The notes beneath the pieces were generated by a model. That model was not told the origin of the DNA. It worked only from the letters and a program-made list of their open reading frames with translations, and did not search any database. Positions 4,996 to 7,654 of a stretch of DNA of 7,654 bases are shown here, piece after piece. Origin of the DNA: an uncultured bacterium (GTDB taxonomy: Bacteria > Patescibacteriota > Minisyncoccia > Phycocordibacterales > PALSA-1337); contig CAIQCA010000004.1 in the NCBI GenBank assembly GCA_903870235.1, forward strand, positions 1 to 7,654. The letters are read 5' to 3'. Every line of letters begins with the position of its first letter. The stretch's first letter is position 1. The position numbers and the translations under genes were made by a program.

Positions 4996-6315
4996 TTACG
5001 GAAAAACTATGAGTTTAAATTTTCCGGTTTTTGGGTCAGCCCACAGACTATCGACCAATTCTATATCGAAGTTTACTTTGGTCATCAATTTCTCTTTCAG
5101 GATGGCTTGTAACTTTGAGCGCACCTTATCTAGGATTTTGTCTCGCTCTACAAGGCTCAAGTTTGACCCAAGTTGTAGCTTAAATTTGAAAGACTTTTTA
5201 TCTATAACCAAGATCTGCCATTTATCGACACCTTCCATATCAAATTCGCTTATCAAAAATAGTGGGCTTATGAAGTCTTCTTCGTTTTTATCATTCAAAA
5301 AGAATGGCGTGTTTTCTACTCTTCCAATAATTTCTTCAATTTTTGTAAATGGCATGAGACCATTATCATCATTAGTCGGAACCAATCTATCAGACATCTG
5401 GTATCGGATAAGTGGTAATGTGTAATTATAAAGATTCGTCACACATACAGAGTTCGCATAAAATTCAAAGATAAGATTATCTTCCATCAAGTACATGCCA
5501 CTGAGTTTGTCCGCGCCGACACCTATAGTTAAATGCTCACTGCATGAATATATGTTTATCATAGGAGCATTGAAAGTTTTTTGTATATAATCCTTATCAA
5601 CAAAACTCAAAGGTTCCCCACCAGTCTGTATAAGAACCGGCTTGATATTGAGCTTGTGCAGACGCTGTGCTTCAGCCAATTTCCTCAAAGCAAAAACATA
5701 GCCGCTGATTATAGTCGGTTGCATAGCATTCAAACTTTCGATGGTTTCTGAGAAAGGGGCGTTGATATCAAAAGCCTTAATGTCCTTATATAAGAGCGGA
5801 ACCCTTCTGGTCGATCTGGCCATAGTGATACCGGCAAAATGGCCACGTGTTGAAGCTATATAAGCGATTTTCTGGAGCAATCTGACCTTATCTGCTCTAA
5901 CCACCGTTATAACACCTTCCAAGAATTCACCTACTGTATAGACATAATATCCGACAGTACCGGAGGAACCTGACGTGTGAGTGGCAAAATATTTTTCAAG
6001 AAAAAGCTCATCAGGATCTTTTGAGCGTTCGAAGAATTCAGTTAATTTTTCTCTAGTGATTCGATTATCTGTGACAATATCATTGAAATTTTCCATGCAA
6101 ACAGATTTCGTAAGAATAGGAAAATCTTCTGGAACACAGCTCTTTATATCGATATTATTTTCTTTGATAATCTTCTGGTAGTACGGAGATTTCTCAGCCA
6201 CATAGGCAACTAGTTTCAAAAATTTTTTTTGCTGCAAATCTTTGATTTCCTTTTTGGAAAATCCAAGAATTCTTTTATTTTTCATCACTTGGAGAATCAG
6301 GTCGATAATAAGCAT
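4996..6315 (-). CDS. PaaK/CapK-like adenylate-forming enzyme
   Basis: A 439-aa protein, full length for phenylacetate-CoA ligase-like (PaaK/CapK) enzymes, which activate a carboxylic acid as acyl-AMP and usually pass it to CoA or another acceptor. Visible motifs: the N-terminal SPYYQKI (43-49); the AMP-binding loop HTSGSSGTVGYY (113-124); TGGEPLS (231-237); YSCSE (256-260), the usual YGxxE site; RYQMSDR (304-310) with the ribose-binding D309; IIGRVENT (329-336), the hinge region; and a C-terminal TGKFKLIV (430-437) with a lysine in the usual catalytic area. All core motifs are present, so it is probably active. The acid substrate is unknown. It starts 8 nt after the unrecognised 238-aa gene and ends 33 nt before the phosphotransferase gene. 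No Shine-Dalgarno is seen. M11 is an alternative start. Confidence 0.85.
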   Translation of the reverse strand: MLIIDLILQVMKNKRILGFSKKEIKDLQQKKFLKLVAYVAEKSPYYQKIIKENNIDIKSCVPEDFPILTKSVCMENFNDIVTDNRITREKLTEFFERSKDPDELFLEKYFATHTSGSSGTVGYYVYTVGEFLEGVITVVRADKVRLLQKIAYIASTRGHFAGITMARSTRRVPLLYKDIKAFDINAPFSETIESLNAMQPTIISGYVFALRKLAEAQRLHKLNIKPVLIQTGGEPLSFVDKDYIQKTFNAPMINIYSCSEHLTIGVGADKLSGMYLMEDNLIFEFYANSVCVTNLYNYTLPLIRYQMSDRLVPTNDDNGLMPFTKIEEIIGRVENTPFFLNDKNEEDFISPLFLISEFDMEGVDKWQILVIDKKSFKFKLQLGSNLSLVERDKILDKVRSKLQAILKEKLMTKVNFDIELVDSLWADPKTGKFKLIVFP

Positions 6316-6323
6316 AATTACAT

Positions 6324-7040
6324 TTATTTATGAGCATTTTCTCTACGAACTTTATCCGAAAGTAAACCCTGATTTTCATCTGCACGCATTCCACTAGCAC
6401 GAATCCGCTGGAATAGTCGCGGACTTACCACTTTTAATGCTTCCGCCCTTCTTTCGCCTTCTTTTATCTCTTCCTGCCAATTATCTTCGGACAGTAGTCT
6501 TGTCGGTGTAAAAAGAAATGGATCACCCAAAATAACTTCCTTTGGTAGAGTATACAGATTTAAACTTTTTCTTATTCCTATAAATGCTTCCACTGCTGTT
6601 TCAGGAATACCTAAAGCAATTCCCATTTGTTCATGGTCTTTTACATCTAAAGCCTCATTCAAAAAATCAAGATTATCTTGATTGGACCCAACGCGTATTT
6701 CCAACCTATCAGTGTTGACATCAACACTCCTACCTGAAATTCTTTCTTGAGTTACGACGACGGTTCTCGGAGTTATTGTGTACGGCAGTCCCAAATCCTT
6801 GATACCATCCACCAAGGTTTGAACACTTTCTTCAGGTTGAATCACGTAGGGCCTCTCATCTCCATTCCATATCTTTATTTCGCAGATTATCCATACTGCC
6901 GGTTTTATCCCAAGCTTCGTCAAAATAAGTTCACCTTTTTCATCAATATCGATATTCAATCTCTCAATTTTATCAAGAAATTCCTTATCAACCCCGGGTA
7001 TTTGCTCTACTGTTTGTGGTAAAAGGCTTTGTTCAGACAT
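6324..7040 (-). CDS. Unrecognised 238-aa protein in the minus-strand operon
   Basis: I do not recognise this family with confidence. It is soluble, with no signal peptide or membrane helix. Residues about 20-120 alternate strands and helices, with a valine-rich strand TVVVTQER (93-100). A segment DHEQMGIALGIPETAVEAF (135-153) resembles the 'xxGxxLGYPxCCxxxF' motif of some DUF483-like proteins, but both cysteines are absent. The C-terminal third is charged, with an Arg/Glu-rich tail (190-238), perhaps helical. The start ATG overlaps the end of the GNAT gene by 8 nt, implying translational coupling, and the stop is 8 nt before the adenylate-forming gene. This placement, rather than its sequence, ties it to the pathway. 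It is surely a real gene: it is long, in-phase with the operon, and has no competing frame. Confidence 0.7.
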   Translation of the reverse strand: MSEQSLLPQTVEQIPGVDKEFLDKIERLNIDIDEKGELILTKLGIKPAVWIICEIKIWNGDERPYVIQPEESVQTLVDGIKDLGLPYTITPRTVVVTQERISGRSVDVNTDRLEIRVGSNQDNLDFLNEALDVKDHEQMGIALGIPETAVEAFIGIRKSLNLYTLPKEVILGDPFLFTPTRLLSEDNWQEEIKEGERRAEALKVVSPRLFQRIRASGMRADENQGLLSDKVRRENAHK

Positions 7041-7494
7041 GATTTAAAGTTAATTCTATTCTCGGCTCTCCGTCACCAAAAAAGTTCTCGATTCGACCCG
7101 TCACTTCAAAACCAAGAGACTTATATAAACTTACCGCCCTGGTATTATCAGGGTGAGTAACAAGTGTAACAACGGGTATATCTTTCAGTTCTGCAAGTAC
7201 CTTAACCATGGCTTGTCGACTAATCCCCTGCCCTTGATACGCCGGATCAACCACCAAACCGCTTATATATGCACTACCATCTGCTTTCATGTAATACGAA
7301 GCTGTACCAACAATTACATTATCTTTCTTAATCATATACACCGGACCTTTCGCCATTTCTTCCATTATTTCTTTTTCGGTCAGCAAAGCTGAATAAGTCT
7401 TACTGACTACTTTTCGCTCAATCGCGATGTATTTCTCTATATCGGCCGGCGTAGCTCTTTCTAAAGAAATTATATTTTCAGAAATTCTTTCCAT
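7033..7494 (-). CDS. GNAT-family N-acetyltransferase
   Basis: A 153-aa protein, the usual length for a single GNAT domain, transferring an acyl group from acyl-CoA to an amine. The N-terminal strand and helix are LERATPADIEKYIAIE (11-26). Motif A is ISGLVVDPAYQGQGISRQAM (77-96), with the pyrophosphate-binding Q87-x-x-G90. The last position of Q/RxxGxG/A is S92 instead of G/A, a mild deviation. Motif B is HPDNTRAVSLYKSLGFEVTG (114-133), with N117 and Y124 at the usual positions. It resembles small-molecule or RimI-like acetyltransferases, and the substrate is unknown. Its TGA stop lies inside the next gene, whose ATG is at 7040. It starts 30 nt after the reductase-like gene. No Shine-Dalgarno is visible, and the upstream stretch is nearly pure A/T. 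Confidence 0.88.
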   Translation of the reverse strand: MERISENIISLERATPADIEKYIAIERKVVSKTYSALLTEKEIMEEMAKGPVYMIKKDNVIVGTASYYMKADGSAYISGLVVDPAYQGQGISRQAMVKVLAELKDIPVVTLVTHPDNTRAVSLYKSLGFEVTGRIENFFGDGEPRIELTLNHV

Positions 7495-7524
7495 GTTTGA
7501 ATATTATTAATTTTATTGGAAAAC

Positions 7525-7654
7525 TTATCTATCTATTGCAAAATTTTGGCCAGTAATATCTTTTGCTTCATCTGATGCGAGATACAAGATCCTTTCGGCA
7601 ATTGTTTCTGGCTCGACAAGTTTATGACCTGGAGCATTTAAAATAGTCTCTTCA
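7525..7654 (-). CDS. Short-chain dehydrogenase/reductase, C-terminal fragment cut by window edge
   Basis: A partial gene with the last 42 codons visible, ending in TAA (7527-7525). The residues NAPGHKLVEP, then ETIAERILYLASDE and AKDITGQNFAIDR, match the end of classical SDR enzymes (APG loop, 'xxxAxxxxFLASdxAxxITGQxxxvDGG'). The Rossmann TGxxxGIG and catalytic YxxxK motifs lie beyond the window. The final DR* ends slightly earlier than the usual DGG. NAD(P)H-dependent reduction or oxidation of a carbonyl/hydroxyl is expected from the family. It is the most upstream visible gene of the minus-strand operon, 30 nt before the GNAT gene. Confidence 0.8.
   Translation of the reverse strand, partial: EETILNAPGHKLVEPETIAERILYLASDEAKDITGQNFAIDR

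Noticed and set aside
5009..5425. 138-aa plus-strand open frame
   Set aside because: It is a shadow inside the PaaK/CapK-like gene, whose motifs are unambiguous.
1..7654. CRISPR arrays, tRNA or rRNA genes
   Set aside because: No regularly spaced repeats, tRNA cloverleaf arms or rRNA-like segments were seen by eye on either strand.

Overview
The window reads as bacterial DNA in two halves that differ in strand, base composition and translation signals. Nothing identifies the organism. The canonical intrinsic terminators indicate Bacteria. The AT-rich right half has tightly packed genes without Shine-Dalgarno sequences, which would fit a Patescibacteria (CPR)-like genome, but this is only a tentative inference. 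TGA, TAG and TAA all serve as ordinary stops, so the standard bacterial code fits.

Left edge (1-152): the first 32 codons of a minus-strand transposase resembling IS30 leave the window at base 1. They are followed by a perfect 7-bp-arm palindrome and the start of the plus-strand cluster.

Plus-strand cluster (153-3990, roughly 50% G+C by eye): three genes. (1) A 375-aa protein has an N-terminal degenerate J-domain-like segment (NPD instead of HPD) and a protein-kinase fold whose catalytic loop is HGN instead of HRD, so it is probably a pseudokinase. (2) A 494-aa protein of the 'MGGG...' von Willebrand A (vWA) type has an intact DxTxS metal site and a DUF2135/YfaP-like beta domain apparently inserted before the last strand and helix of the vWA fold. 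It ends at a strong terminator with a GCAA tetraloop. (3) A 306-aa shortened relative of pyruvate kinase keeps most A-domain active-site positions but has a reduced B domain and no C-terminal domain. It ends at a UUCG hairpin followed by a second terminator. Genes 1 and 2 match a gene pair I remember as recurrent in several bacterial phyla (J-like/kinase plus vWA, uncharacterised). The DUF2135 insertion and the pyruvate-kinase-like neighbour are the unusual additions. A reasonable guess is a phospho-signalling or stress/conflict module with scaffold-like parts, broadly comparable to the kinase-vWA sets described around Ter systems. No function is demonstrated.

Minus-strand operon (3994-7654, clearly AT-richer): read from the right edge, the order is the C-terminus of a short-chain dehydrogenase/reductase, a GNAT acetyltransferase, an unrecognised 238-aa protein, a PaaK/CapK-like adenylate-forming enzyme, and an aminoglycoside-phosphotransferase-fold small-molecule kinase. 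Gaps are -8 to about 33 nt, so one transcript is likely. The enzyme set (activate, acylate, reduce, phosphorylate) suggests synthesis or tailoring of a small metabolite or surface component. The two clusters converge on the terminator at 3961-3993.
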